Shown: positions 32,040 through 41,907, numbered from the stretch's first letter. The stretch: 46,703 nt of DNA from JBKPNX01 sp046732855 (GCA_046732855.1 JBKPNX010000139.1:1-46703); one strand, 5' to 3'. A program made the numbers and translations. Notes: generated from the sequence alone by a model not told the origin.

Positions 32040-33133
32040 GGCAGATGACCATCTGCAACGCGTGCCGCTACTGCGAGGGCCACTGCGCGGTGTTCCCGGC
32101 GATGGAGCTCAGGCTGGCGTTCGCCGCCGCCGACCTCGAATACCTCGCCAATCTCTGCCACGACTGCGGCGCCTGCTACCATCACTGTCAGTATGCGCCG
32201 CCGCACGCGTTCGCGGTCAACGTGCCGCGCGTCTTCGCCGAGTTGCGGGCCGAGACCTATCGCGACTGCTGCTGGCCGGCGTTCCTCGCCCCTCTGCTCG
32301 AGCGCAACGGTCTCGCCGTCAGCCTGATCACGACCGCCTGCCTCGTGCTGTTCCTGCTCGGCACGTTCCTGCTGGTCGGGCCCGCGGCGCTGTTCGCCGT
32401 GCACGCCGGGGAGGGCGCCTTCTACGCGCTGATCCCGCATCAGGTGATGGTGACGATCTTCGGCCTGGTCGCGCTCTACGCCGTCCTCGCTTTCGTCATG
32501 GGCTTTCGCCGCTTCTGGCGGGACACGGGCGCAAGCCCCGCCGGAAGTGCCGGCGTGGCCCCGGTATGGGAGGCGCTGCGCGACGCGTTCCGTCTGAGGT
32601 ACCTGGAGGGCGGCAGCGACGACGGCTGCACCTATCCGAACGAGCGTCCGTCGCAGGCCAGGCGCATCTTCCATCACCTGACGTTCTACGGCTTCCTCTT
32701 GTGCTTCGCCTCGACCTCGACCGCGACGCTCTATCATTATCTGCTCGGCTGGCAGGCGCCCTACCCTTTCCTCAGCTTGCCGGTCGTGCTCGGCACGCTC
32801 GGCGGCATCGGCCTGCTCGCTGGCCCGGCAGGACTGCTCTCGCTGAAGCGGCAGGCCGACCCGGAGCCGTTCGCTCATCCGCACCGCGCCATGGACATCG
32901 CGTTTCTCGTGCTGCTGCTCCTGTCGAGCCTGACCGGCCTGCTCCTTCTCCTGCTCCGCGCCACGCCCGCGATGGGTCTGCTGCTGGCGGTGCACCTCGG
33001 GGTCATTCTCGGCCTCTTCCTCACCCTGCCGTATGGCAAGTTCGTCCACGCCATCTACCGGTTCGCCGCGCTGGTGCGCTACGCGATCGAGCGCAAGCAC
33101 CCGCCGCCGCCCGCGCTGCCCGACATGGCTTGA
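32006..33133 (+). CDS. tcuB: Tricarballylate utilisation Fe-S/membrane protein
   Basis: Reoxidises the flavin of TcuA and passes electrons to the membrane (TcuB/CitB family). The 375-residue protein has two ferredoxin-like clusters, Cys17-20-23-27 (CNACRYCEGHC) and Cys51-54-57-61 (CHDCGACYHHC), then about six hydrophobic helices (ITTACLVLFLLGTFLLVG; VMVTIFGLVALYAVLAFVMG; and later ones) with histidines suited to haem. ATG at 32006 gives the expected short N-terminus. The upstream identical ATG at 31972 leads only to a mini-ORF, because the 34-bp duplication is not a multiple of three. Confidence 0.93.
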   Translation: MPATDVVAEAARQMTICNACRYCEGHCAVFPAMELRLAFAAADLEYLANLCHDCGACYHHCQYAPPHAFAVNVPRVFAELRAETYRDCCWPAFLAPLLERNGLAVSLITTACLVLFLLGTFLLVGPAALFAVHAGEGAFYALIPHQVMVTIFGLVALYAVLAFVMGFRRFWRDTGASPAGSAGVAPVWEALRDAFRLRYLEGGSDDGCTYPNERPSQARRIFHHLTFYGFLLCFASTSTATLYHYLLGWQAPYPFLSLPVVLGTLGGIGLLAGPAGLLSLKRQADPEPFAHPHRAMDIAFLVLLLLSSLTGLLLLLLRATPAMGLLLAVHLGVILGLFLTLPYGKFVHAIYRFAALVRYAIERKHPPPPALPDMA

Positions 33134-33641
33134 TTCCAGCCGGTCCGGACTTTTTGGGCGCAGAGCGGACGTGCCATGGGCAGGGGTCGACCGGTAGGTC
33201 ATGACCCGAAGCTGCCGAGAAAGTCAGGACCCGCCGGCGACCACAGGCCGGAACGACGTGCCGCGTGGCCGCACCGCCCGAGCGGGACTTCCGCACGAAC
33301 GCGGAGGTATAGGGCTCCTTGGCCGACCAACCCAAATTGCCGTTGTTCGGCGGCTCCAGCCCGGGGCCGTCCGTGGTCGGCACCCTGGTCTCGCTTCCTC
33401 ACCACGCCGAGTGATCTGGAGCTTTGTGCCGTTGACCAGGGCCTCCAAGGCCTCCCTGATCGATAGCAACCATCGTGAAGGCTTCAGACCACGCCCCGGG
33501 CCTGCACGATATGCTATGGTCAGGAACAGGCGAATCCAGCGCGATCAGCGTCAGGAGACGATAGCGCCTTGACCCAGGTCGACATCAAGATCTGGCCGCC
33601 GCCGCACTGAGCTACGAACCGACCGTCAAGGAAGCGTCACG
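33134..33641. other. 508-bp degenerate intergenic region
   Basis: Between tcuB and the flavin oxidoreductase gene. It holds a relic of a Phd/YefM-like antitoxin on the minus strand (33401-33469) but no intact gene. The part nearest the oxidoreductase gene contains a short plus-strand frame ending IKIWPPPH then TGA (stop just before 33612), perhaps the tail of a lost gene. AAGGA at ~33629 serves the next gene. Confidence 0.5.
33401..33469 (-). pseudogene. Relic of a Phd/YefM-type antitoxin
   Basis: A 23-codon minus-strand stretch encodes REALEALVNGTKLQITRRG, which resembles the core of Phd/YefM antitoxins (helix, hydrophobic Leu-Val, Gly-x-x-(hydrophobic)-x-I-T-R-R-G). The expected continuation (PVARLVP) is lost and the frame runs into unrelated sequence. 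There is no ATG in this frame. No toxin gene follows. The match is short and made by eye. Confidence 0.35.
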
Positions 33642-34643
33642 ATGGATTTTGGGATCACCTTCAAGGGTGTCGTCCGGCCGGAAAGGGCGCGGGCGCTCGT
33701 ACGGCAAGCGGAGAATGCCGGCTTCACCCATTGCTGGTTCTACGACAGCCACATTTTGTGGCGCGAGAGCTTTGTCGCCATCGCGATGCTCATGGAGCAC
33801 ACGGCGAAGATGCGCTTTGGCCCGTGCGTCACCAATCCGAACACCCGGGACTGGTCGTTGGCGGCGAGCCTGTTCGGTTCCCTGGCGCTGCAATCAGGGG
33901 GGCGATTCGACCTCGGGGTCGGGCGCGGTGACAGCGCGGTTCGGGTCATGGGCAGGAAACCTGCAACACTGGCCCGCCTCGAGGAATTCGTCCAGGTCGT
34001 CAAGGCGCTGGTGCGGGGTGAAGAGGCGCACTACGCGGGTTGTCCAGAACCGGTGAGGTTCCCCTGGGCCGAAGGCTACGACATGCCCGTCTGGATCGCG
34101 GCCTACGGTCCGATGGCGCTGGGTTCCGCGGGGCGGGTCGGCGATGGCCTGGTCCTGCAGCTCGCCGAACCCGGCATCTGCAAGTGGCTCGCCGATCAGG
34201 CGATCGAGGCGGGCCGCAGGGCCGGCCGCGACATGTCCGGCTATCAGGTCATGTCCGCCGCACCCGCGTATACCGGGCCGATCGAGGAAGGGCGCGCGAG
34301 GACGAGATGGTTTCCGGCCATGGTCGGCAATCATGTGGCCGACATCGTGGAAAAATATGGCCGCGACACCGATGTCGTCCCGTCAAGCCTGATCGCTTAC
34401 ATCGAGAAACGCCGGGGCTACGACTATTCCAAACATGGCGAAAGCGACAACCCTTATCTCGACTTCATCACGGATGACATCGTCGACGGCTTTGCTGTCC
34501 TGGGCGAGCCGCAAGATCACATCGCCAAACTGAAAGCGCTGGAGAACGCCGGCATCACACAGTTCAACATCTATCTCGACAACGGCAATGAAGAGAAAAT
34601 CATCGCCGACTACGGGAATACGATCATCCCTGCCATGACGTAG
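33642..34643 (+). CDS. LLM-class flavin-dependent oxidoreductase
   Basis: Luciferase-like TIM-barrel protein of 333 residues: MDFGITFKG start, FYDSHILWRESFVAIAM, FGPCVTNPNTRDWSLAAS, GRFDLGVGRGDSAVRVMG, PVWIAAYGPMALGSAGRVGDG and the C-terminal GEPQDHIAKLKALENAG. It most resembles the TIGR03842 group (FMN- or F420-using), members of which often accompany pyrimidine or hydantoin catabolism genes; none are adjacent here. AAGGA lies about 9 nt before ATG. The second half has visibly lower G+C and more AAA/AAT codons than neighbours, and it is flanked by gene debris and repeats, suggesting acquisition by transfer. Confidence 0.9.
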   Translation: MDFGITFKGVVRPERARALVRQAENAGFTHCWFYDSHILWRESFVAIAMLMEHTAKMRFGPCVTNPNTRDWSLAASLFGSLALQSGGRFDLGVGRGDSAVRVMGRKPATLARLEEFVQVVKALVRGEEAHYAGCPEPVRFPWAEGYDMPVWIAAYGPMALGSAGRVGDGLVLQLAEPGICKWLADQAIEAGRRAGRDMSGYQVMSAAPAYTGPIEEGRARTRWFPAMVGNHVADIVEKYGRDTDVVPSSLIAYIEKRRGYDYSKHGESDNPYLDFITDDIVDGFAVLGEPQDHIAKLKALENAGITQFNIYLDNGNEEKIIADYGNTIIPAMT

Positions 34644-34664
34644 TGAAGTCAGTTGGCGACTTCA
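34644..34664. terminator. Hairpin directly after the LLM oxidoreductase stop
   Basis: Perfect 7-bp inverted repeat TGAAGTC / GACTTCA around a 7-nt loop, beginning at the base after the TAG stop. It lacks a T-run, so if it terminates transcription it is not a canonical intrinsic terminator; it may instead protect the 3' end. Confidence 0.45.
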
Positions 34665-35294
34665 GCTGAATCGCCTTATCTATGAGTGCACGCTCCTTGA
34701 GCCCTTCGGCAATGAGCTCGAAGCCTGGAGGCGGCGCAGATCCGGCGCCCCGCCGCTCGCGTTCACGGACCCTGGGTGACATCTTGAGCCGCGGCGCAGC
34801 CCCAGAGCGACTGGAGCAGCGACGATGTGACAATTACACCGCCGGCTCCCTCGAATATGGGAACGATCCCGGTCCTCTCCGGCTTTACCCGGCAACCGTC
34901 TCGGTAGCGTGCTGACCGGTTGGTTCAATCCAACGGCGGGCACCTGTCCCGAGCAGCCGAACCCGGCGACCTTCACGATAACTAAGCGACTTTGACCGCA
35001 CGCGGCCGCGCTGCTGGCGCACTAGCGGGCTAATCCGCCGCACCTCAAACGCCGAGAAGATGGACGAGGATGACTCCGGGGTGTTGGATAGCGGTAGTGC
35101 TTGCCGGGTGATGGTTTGGACCTGCAAGGGCGCCTTGAGACACCTTGCCTTGTGCCGCGCAGTGCTGGTGCTTGCGGCTGGCCAATGGCCGGAAGTTACA
35201 GGGTGACGAACTGGGTGGTTCCGGCTACCTGGTAGTGCTTGCGGTTGGCCATTGGCGGGAAGTTTACAGGTCGCAGCAATCCTGCCCAGCCGCT
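34665..35294. other. 630-bp region with gene debris and short repeats
   Basis: Between the LLM gene and the end of thiL. No intact gene is supported. G+C is lower than in the flanking clusters. A ~36-bp direct repeat (35167-35270) lies near its right end. The sequence looks like remnants of mobile or transferred DNA, but no transposase motif or terminal inverted repeat could be found. Confidence 0.5.
35167..35270. repeat. Imperfect ~36-bp direct repeat, 67-68-bp period
   Basis: Copy A (35167-35202) and copy B (about 35235-35270) share the core TGCTTGCGG, then YTGGCCAWTGGC and GGAAGTT(T)ACAGG. Copies differ by about four substitutions and one base indel. The core is also echoed weakly at ~35094. 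Origin unknown; it lies about 25 bp downstream of the thiL stop. Confidence 0.75.
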
Positions 35295-36254
35295 TCAAAA
35301 GTGCTGCCATCCCCTCGAAGGCAGCTCGATCATCTGGCCGTCAGCGCCCAGAATCCGAAGATCGGAGCCCGCACGGATCGTGCCGATGCGGGAGAGCGGG
35401 AGGTCGAGCCGGCGCGCAAGGCCTTCGATCTCGGCCCGATGCTTCGGCGGCGCGGTGAACAGCAGCTCGTAGTCGTCGCCGCCGGCGAGCGCGGCGGCGC
35501 GGGCGCCGGGCAGGTTGCGCGCGACGTCCGACAGCGGCAGTGCTTCGGCCTGCACCTCGGCGCCGGCCTTCGAGACCTCGAGAATGTGCCCGAGGTCGGC
35601 GACCAGACCGTCCGAGACATCGATCGCCGCGCTCGCAGTGCCGCGCAGCGCCTGGCCGAGCGCAAGACGCGGCCGCGGCAGGCGGTAGCGCTCGGTCAAG
35701 TACGCGCGCGCCTCGTCCGCGACTTCGAACTCGTCGTGCAACACCTTCAGGCCCAGCGCGGCGTCGCCGAGACTGCCCGACACCCAGATGTCGTCGCCGG
35801 GTCGGGCGCCGCCGCGCAGCAGCGCCGCGCCCACGGGCGCCTCACCGATCGCGGTCAGCGACAGGGTGAGCGGCCCGGGCGTCGCGACGGTATCGCCGCC
35901 CAAAAGCGAGATCCCGAACGCCGCATTGTCGGCCGCTAGGCCGGCGCAGAACGCGGCGAGCCACTCGTCGCCGATCGCCCGGGCGCGCGCGAGCGCCAGC
36001 AGATAGCCGAGCGGCGCCGCGCCCATCGCCGCCAGATCCGACAAATTCACGCGCAGGAGCTTCTGCGCGATCTGACCCGGCGGGTCGTCCGGCAGAAAAT
36101 GCACGCCGGCGACCATGGCGTCCTTGGTCAGGACCAGCTGGTGGCCGGGCGCGGGGTCGAGCAGCGCGGCATCGTCGGTCAGATCGAGCGCGCCTTTGGC
36201 GGTCGCGAGCGGGCGCAGGCGGCGCGCGATGAACTCGAACTCGCCTTCGGGCAT
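35295..36254 (-). CDS. thiL: Thiamine-monophosphate kinase
   Basis: Phosphorylates thiamine phosphate to thiamine diphosphate with ATP. The 319-residue AIR-synthase-like protein has EFEFIARRLRPLA, DDAALLDP (Mg/ATP aspartates), the KDAMVAGVHFLPDDPP loop, VNLSDLAAMGAAP, LLGGDTV, AIDVSDGLVADLGHI and AGGDDYELLF. Length is standard. ATG at 36254 lies 11 nt after the nusB stop. It is the last gene of the cluster that starts at glyA, matching the widespread proteobacterial nusB-thiL order. Confidence 0.97.
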   Translation of the reverse strand: MPEGEFEFIARRLRPLATAKGALDLTDDAALLDPAPGHQLVLTKDAMVAGVHFLPDDPPGQIAQKLLRVNLSDLAAMGAAPLGYLLALARARAIGDEWLAAFCAGLAADNAAFGISLLGGDTVATPGPLTLSLTAIGEAPVGAALLRGGARPGDDIWVSGSLGDAALGLKVLHDEFEVADEARAYLTERYRLPRPRLALGQALRGTASAAIDVSDGLVADLGHILEVSKAGAEVQAEALPLSDVARNLPGARAAALAGGDDYELLFTAPPKHRAEIEGLARRLDLPLSRIGTIRAGSDLRILGADGQMIELPSRGWQHF

Positions 36255-36265
36255 GCCGGCGGCGC

Positions 36266-36742
36266 TCAGGCGGGCGCGCCGGCCGGATCGTCGCCGGCGG
36301 GGCGCAGCTGCGTCGCCAGGCGATCCAGCACCGCGTTGATGAACCGCGCCTCGTCGCGACTGAGGAAATCGTGCGCCAGCTCGACGTATTCGTTGATCAC
36401 CACGCTTACCGGCACGTCGGGCTTGCTTGCCAGCTCGTGGGCGCCGGCGCGCAGGAACGCGCGCAGGAGATAGCCCGCGCGCTCGAGCGACCAGCCCTCG
36501 GCGAGCGTCGCCGCGATCATCGGGTCCAGCTCCGGCGCCTGGCGCCAGGCGCCGCGCGTCAGGCTCGCGAACCACGGCCGGTCGACCTCGGGCCTCGGGC
36601 CGCCGCCCTCGAGCGGCTCCAGCAGATCGGCCAGGCGGTGCTGCTCGAACTCGAGAATCACCGCCTCGATCGGGCGCCCGGTCAGATCGGCCTGATAAAG
36701 CGCCTGGATGGCGCCGAAACGGGCAGCGCGCCGGCGCGTCAT
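36266..36742 (-). CDS. nusB: Transcription antitermination factor NusB
   Basis: All-helical RNA-binding protein of 158 residues that acts with NusE (S10) at boxA in rRNA transcription. Visible features are the N-terminal RRRAARFGAIQALYQADLTG, the middle FASLTRGAW, and the C-terminal PVSVVINEYVELAHDF and EARFINAVLDRLA. Its ATG overlaps the ribH stop by 4 nt (ATGA), so translation is coupled. Confidence 0.95.
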   Translation of the reverse strand: MTRRRAARFGAIQALYQADLTGRPIEAVILEFEQHRLADLLEPLEGGGPRPEVDRPWFASLTRGAWRQAPELDPMIAATLAEGWSLERAGYLLRAFLRAGAHELASKPDVPVSVVINEYVELAHDFLSRDEARFINAVLDRLATQLRPAGDDPAGAPA

Positions 36743-37212
36743 GGCTGAAAGCACCGTTTGAGCTGAAGGAGCGCCAGCGCGGCGCGCGCCGCGGCGCCGC
36801 CCTTGTCCTTGCCCGCGGGATCGGCGCGCACGCGCGCCTGCCGGCCGTCGTCGGTGGTGAGGATGCCATTGCCGATCAGCGCGCCGCGCTGCACCGCGAG
36901 CTCCATCAGGCCGCGCGCGCTCTCGCCGGCGACGACGTCGTAGTGGCTGGTCTCGCCGCGGATCACGCACCCGAGCGCGACGAAGGCATCGTAGTCTCCG
37001 CGATCCAGTGCGAGGCGGATCGCAGCCGGAATCTCCAGCGCGCCGGGGACGGTGACGCGGTCGAAGGTCGCTTCGGCGTGTTGCAGCGCCCGCGTCGCGC
37101 CCTCGAGCAGCAGATCCGAGATCTCATCGTAGAAGCGCGCCTCCACGATCAGGAGGTGCGGCCGCGGGCGGCCGCCGGTCGGATGACCCGCGGGCGGGCC
37201 GTCCCCTACCAT
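36739..37212 (-). CDS. ribH: 6,7-dimethyl-8-ribityllumazine synthase
   Basis: Condenses 5-amino-6-ribitylaminouracil with dihydroxybutanone phosphate to give lumazine. The 157-residue protein has LIVEARFYDEISDLLLEGA, VPGALEIPAAI, ALGCVIRGETSHYDVVAGES and IGNGILT, with the catalytic His in the SHYD block. The N-terminus (VGDGPPAGHPTGGRPRP) is a flexible extension. It overlaps the upstream ribB(X) gene by 7 nt and nusB by 4 nt. Confidence 0.97.
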   Translation of the reverse strand: MVGDGPPAGHPTGGRPRPHLLIVEARFYDEISDLLLEGATRALQHAEATFDRVTVPGALEIPAAIRLALDRGDYDAFVALGCVIRGETSHYDVVAGESARGLMELAVQRGALIGNGILTTDDGRQARVRADPAGKDKGGAAARAALALLQLKRCFQP

Positions 37213-38333
37213 GCCCCTCCCTTCTCGCCATGCAGGTGGCGATGCTCCACCACGCGCATGCCGTAGCCCTCGAGGCCGATGATCGGGCGCTCGCTCTGGG
37301 ACAGGAGGATCATGTCCCTGATCCCCAGGTCCTTCAGGATCTGGGCGCCGATGCCGTAGTCGCGCAGCGGCGGCACCCGCGGCGATGGATGGCCGAGCCG
37401 CGTCTTGATCCGATCCGAGATGCTGGTCGGCGACGGCTCGCGGATCAGCACCACGACGCCGCGACCGGCGGCGTGGATCTCGGCCATTGCCGCGTGCAGC
37501 ATGCCGGCGCGGCCGTCGTTGTTCTCGCCGAGCACGTCCTCCAGGACGTTCAGCGCGTGCACCCGCACCAGCACGGGGCCCGGCGCTTCCAGATCGCCTT
37601 TGACCAGCGCGATGTGCTCCACCCCGGTCAGCACGTTGGTGTACACCTGCAGCCGGAAATCGCCGGCGAAGCGGGTGTGCAGCGTGCTCGCAATGTCGCG
37701 CTCGACCAGCTTTTCATAGCTCAGCCGGTACGAGATCAGATCGGCGATCTTGGCGACCTTGAGGGCGTGCCGCTGGGCGAAGGCGACCAGATCCGGCAGG
37801 CGCGCCATGGTGCCGTCGTCGTTCATGATCTCGCAGATCACGCCGGCCGGATTGAGCCCGGCGAGCCGGGCGATGTCGACCGCGGCCTCGGTGTGCCCGG
37901 CGCGCACCAACACGCCGCCATCCCGCGCCATCACCGGGAAAATGTGGCCGGGCGTGGCCAGATCGGCGCGGGTCGAGCCGGGGTCGATCGCGACCTGGAC
38001 CGTGCGCGCCCGGTCGGCTGCCGAGATGCCGGTGGTGATGCCCTCGCGCGCTTCGATGCTGACCGTGAACGCGGTCGAGAGGCGCGATTCGTTGCCCTGC
38101 GCCATCAGCGGCAGCCCGAGCTGCTCGACCCGCTGGCGGGTCAGCGCGAGGCAGACCAGGCCGCGGCCGTGCTTGGCCATGAAATTGACCTTGTCGGGGT
38201 CGCAGTGCTGAGCCGGGATCACGAGATCGCCTTCGTTCTCGCGACTCTCGTCGTCGATCAGGATGAACATCTGGCCGCACTTGGCGACCTCGATGATCTC
38301 CTCGATCGGGCTGAGATACTCGGAGAACGGCAT
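37206..38333 (-). CDS. ribB: Dihydroxybutanone-phosphate synthase with degenerate GTP cyclohydrolase II domain (RibBX type)
   Basis: Makes 3,4-dihydroxy-2-butanone-4-phosphate from ribulose-5-phosphate. In the 375-residue protein, residues 1-205 form an intact RibB domain (DDESRENEGDL at 28-38; GHTEAAVDIARLAGL; MNDDGTMAR). The C-terminal half (~210-375) aligns to GTP cyclohydrolase II but lacks its zinc site: the usual SxCLTGD and RCDCG region reads HALNVLEDVLGENNDGRAG, with no cysteines. This is the RibBX variant described in Proteobacteria, so GTP cyclohydrolase activity is not expected. ATG at 38333 is chosen over a TTG overlapping the ribE stop. Confidence 0.94.
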   Translation of the reverse strand: MPFSEYLSPIEEIIEVAKCGQMFILIDDESRENEGDLVIPAQHCDPDKVNFMAKHGRGLVCLALTRQRVEQLGLPLMAQGNESRLSTAFTVSIEAREGITTGISAADRARTVQVAIDPGSTRADLATPGHIFPVMARDGGVLVRAGHTEAAVDIARLAGLNPAGVICEIMNDDGTMARLPDLVAFAQRHALKVAKIADLISYRLSYEKLVERDIASTLHTRFAGDFRLQVYTNVLTGVEHIALVKGDLEAPGPVLVRVHALNVLEDVLGENNDGRAGMLHAAMAEIHAAGRGVVVLIREPSPTSISDRIKTRLGHPSPRVPPLRDYGIGAQILKDLGIRDMILLSQSERPIIGLEGYGMRVVEHRHLHGEKGGAW

Positions 38334-38350
38334 CGCGCTGCGCCCCGTGC

Positions 38351-38947
38351 TCAAACCTCACGGCGGAACGCGAGCTGCCGGGCGACATAGCGCGCGAGCA
38401 TGTCGATTTCGACATTGACGCGATCGCCAATTTTGCGCTCGGCCAGGTTGGTGGCGCGCCAGGTGTGCGGGATGACGTTCAGCGCGAAGCGGTCGGCGCC
38501 CGCCTCGTTCACCGTGAGCGAGATGCCATCGACCGCGATCGAGCCTTTCACGGCGATCAGCGGCCCCAGGCTGGCCGGCACCCGGACCTCCAGGCGGTGC
38601 GAGGCGCCGGCCGGGTCGAGCGCCAGTATCTCGCCGACGGCATCGACATGACCGAACACGATGTGACCGCCCATCTCGTCGCCGACCCGGAGCGAACGCT
38701 CGAGGTTGACCGTGTCGCCGACCACCCAGGCGCCGGCCGTGGTCACCTCGAGGGTAGCGTCCGAAGCCTCGACGACGAACCAGTCGGCGCCCTTGTCGAT
38801 CGCGGAGAAACAGATGCCGGAGGTGGCGATCGAGCTGCCGAGCGGGATCTCCGCGAGCGGCAGGCGGGTCCCGATGGTCATGCGCGTGCCGCCCCCGTCG
38901 GCGATCTCGAGCACGCGCCCGACGTCGGTGATGATCCCGGTGAACAT
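38351..38947 (-). CDS. ribE: Riboflavin synthase (alpha chain)
   Basis: Dismutates two lumazines into riboflavin and the ribityl precursor. The 198-residue protein shows the internal duplication of two lumazine-binding barrels: MFTGIITDVGRVL ... GICFSAIDKGADWF in the first and GGHIVFGHVDAVGEI ... VDGISLTVNEAGADRF in the second. GAGGGAGCGTC precedes the ATG and overlaps the ribD stop, giving a 9-nt gap between the genes. Confidence 0.97.
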   Translation of the reverse strand: MFTGIITDVGRVLEIADGGGTRMTIGTRLPLAEIPLGSSIATSGICFSAIDKGADWFVVEASDATLEVTTAGAWVVGDTVNLERSLRVGDEMGGHIVFGHVDAVGEILALDPAGASHRLEVRVPASLGPLIAVKGSIAVDGISLTVNEAGADRFALNVIPHTWRATNLAERKIGDRVNVEIDMLARYVARQLAFRREV

Positions 38948-38956
38948 GACGCTCCC

Positions 38957-40081
38957 TCAGTCCCTGTCCACGATATACGCATGCATCACATCGCGTGCCA
39001 GCGTCAGGCTGTGCGCCCGCGCCAGGGTGAGGCAGTCGGCCAGCGCCTCGACGCCGAGCGGGCCGATCGCGGGCAGACCGTCGCCCCCGATCAGAAGCGG
39101 CGCCTGCGACCACACCAGCCGGTCGACCAGACGGGCGCGCAGCAGCGCTGCGGCAAGCGCGCCGCCCCCCTCGACCAGGACCCGGGTGAGCCCGCGCGCC
39201 GCCAGCGCTTCGACCGCGAGGGCCAGATCGATGTGTTCCCCGGGCGGCGCCGCCGGCACGGCCAGCACCTCGACGCCCGCGCGCTCGAGCGCTTCGCGCC
39301 GTCTCGGGTCGGCGTCGGCGCGCGTGAGCACCCAGGTGGGCACGTCGCGCGCGGTGCGCGCGAGGCGGCTGCGCGGGGGAAGACGCAGGCGGCCGTCGAG
39401 CACGATACGCACCGGAGAGCGTGCCTCCAGGCCGGGCAGGCGACAGGTCAGCTCCGGGTCGTCGGCGAGCGCGGTGCCGCTGCCGACCATGATCGCGTCG
39501 TGGCTGGCGCGCAGATGTTGACCGCGCTGCCGCGCTTCCTCGCCGGTGATCCAGCGGCTCGCTCCGGCGCGCGTGGCGATGCGGCCATCGAGCGAGGTCG
39601 CGAGCTTGAGCGTGATCAGCGGCCGGCCGGCCCGCACGCGCAGGAAGAAGCCGGCGTTCAGGCGCTCCGCCTCGTCCTGGGCGAGCCCGACTGCGACTTC
39701 GACGCCGGCCTGGCGCAACTGCTCGATGCCGCGGCCATCGACGCGCGGATCCGGGTCGCGCGTCGCGATCACCGCGCGCCGGATGCCGGCATGAAGCAGC
39801 GCCATGGTGCAGGGCGGCGTCTGGCCATAGTGCGCGCAGGGCTCCAGCGTGACGTACGCGGTCGCGCCCAGCGCCCCGCCGCCTGCCCGCCTCAGTGCCT
39901 CGAATTCGGCATGCGGCCGGCCGCCCGGCTGGGTCCAGCCGCGGCCGACGACCTGGTCGCTCTTGACGACGATGCAGCCGACCGCGGGATTGGGCCAGAC
40001 CTGGCCGAGGCCGCGCTCCGCCAAGCGCAGCGCCACCGCCATGAACTGGGCATCGCGCTCATTGGGCGGCGACGTCGGCAT
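38957..40081 (-). CDS. ribD: Bifunctional pyrimidine deaminase/reductase
   Basis: Carries out deamination then NADPH reduction of the riboflavin pyrimidine intermediate. In the 374-residue protein, the N-terminal deaminase (~8-150) has GRGWTQPGGRPHAEFEAL (His-Ala-Glu) and TLEPCAHYGQTPPC zinc motifs; the C-terminal reductase (~155-374) has RPLITLKLATSLDGRIA, ASRWITG, DAIMVGSGTALADDP and VLVEGGGALAAALL. ATG at 40081 lies inside the 3' end of nrdR (23-nt overlap). There is no room for an FMN riboswitch directly upstream, so control must be at the cluster promoter. Confidence 0.96.
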   Translation of the reverse strand: MPTSPPNERDAQFMAVALRLAERGLGQVWPNPAVGCIVVKSDQVVGRGWTQPGGRPHAEFEALRRAGGGALGATAYVTLEPCAHYGQTPPCTMALLHAGIRRAVIATRDPDPRVDGRGIEQLRQAGVEVAVGLAQDEAERLNAGFFLRVRAGRPLITLKLATSLDGRIATRAGASRWITGEEARQRGQHLRASHDAIMVGSGTALADDPELTCRLPGLEARSPVRIVLDGRLRLPPRSRLARTARDVPTWVLTRADADPRRREALERAGVEVLAVPAAPPGEHIDLALAVEALAARGLTRVLVEGGGALAAALLRARLVDRLVWSQAPLLIGGDGLPAIGPLGVEALADCLTLARAHSLTLARDVMHAYIVDRD

Positions 40082-40556
40082 TGGCTTCGGCCGAGCCGCG
40101 CTCGCTCTCGGCCGCGATGCGCGCGATGAAGCGCTCGAAGTCGCGCACTCCGGTAAAGTCATGATAGACCGAGGCGAAGCGGACGTAGGCGACCTGATCG
40201 AGCTCGGCGAGGCGCTGCATGGCGAGCGCGCCCAGGCGCTTGGCCTCGATCTCGGTCTCGCCGCTCAGCTCGACCTCGCGCACGATGCCGTTGACGATGC
40301 GGTCGATGCGCTCCTCGTCGATGCCGCGCTTGCGCGTCGCGATCATGATCGAGCGCTTGAACTTCTCCCGATCGAACGGCACGCGCTTGCTGTCGCGCTT
40401 GATCACGGTCAGCTCGCGCAGCTGGATGCGCTCGAAGGTGGTGAAGCGCGCGCCGCAGGCGTTGCACTGGCGCCGCCGGCGCACCGCGCCCGCCTCTTCG
40501 ACCGGCCGCGAGTCCTTGACCTGGTTGTCATCCGAACCGCAGAACGGACACCGCAT
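40059..40556 (-). CDS. nrdR: Transcriptional repressor NrdR
   Basis: Zinc-ribbon/ATP-cone repressor of ribonucleotide reductase genes. The 165-residue protein begins MRCPFCGSDDNQVKDSRP with zinc ligands Cys3, Cys6, Cys31 and Cys34 (QCNACGARFTTFE), then the ATP-cone (~48-138) VIKRDSKRVPFDREKFKRSI. It lies 6 nt after glyA and overlaps ribD by 23 nt. NrdR boxes were not found in this window, as expected since the nrd genes are elsewhere. Confidence 0.97.
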   Translation of the reverse strand: MRCPFCGSDDNQVKDSRPVEEAGAVRRRRQCNACGARFTTFERIQLRELTVIKRDSKRVPFDREKFKRSIMIATRKRGIDEERIDRIVNGIVREVELSGETEIEAKRLGALAMQRLAELDQVAYVRFASVYHDFTGVRDFERFIARIAAESERGSAEANADVAAQ

Positions 40557-40562
40557 GGCGGG

Positions 40563-41882
<1,320 letters not shown>

Positions 41883-41907
41883 GGAACCCCCCAAAGGACA
41901 GACGAGG

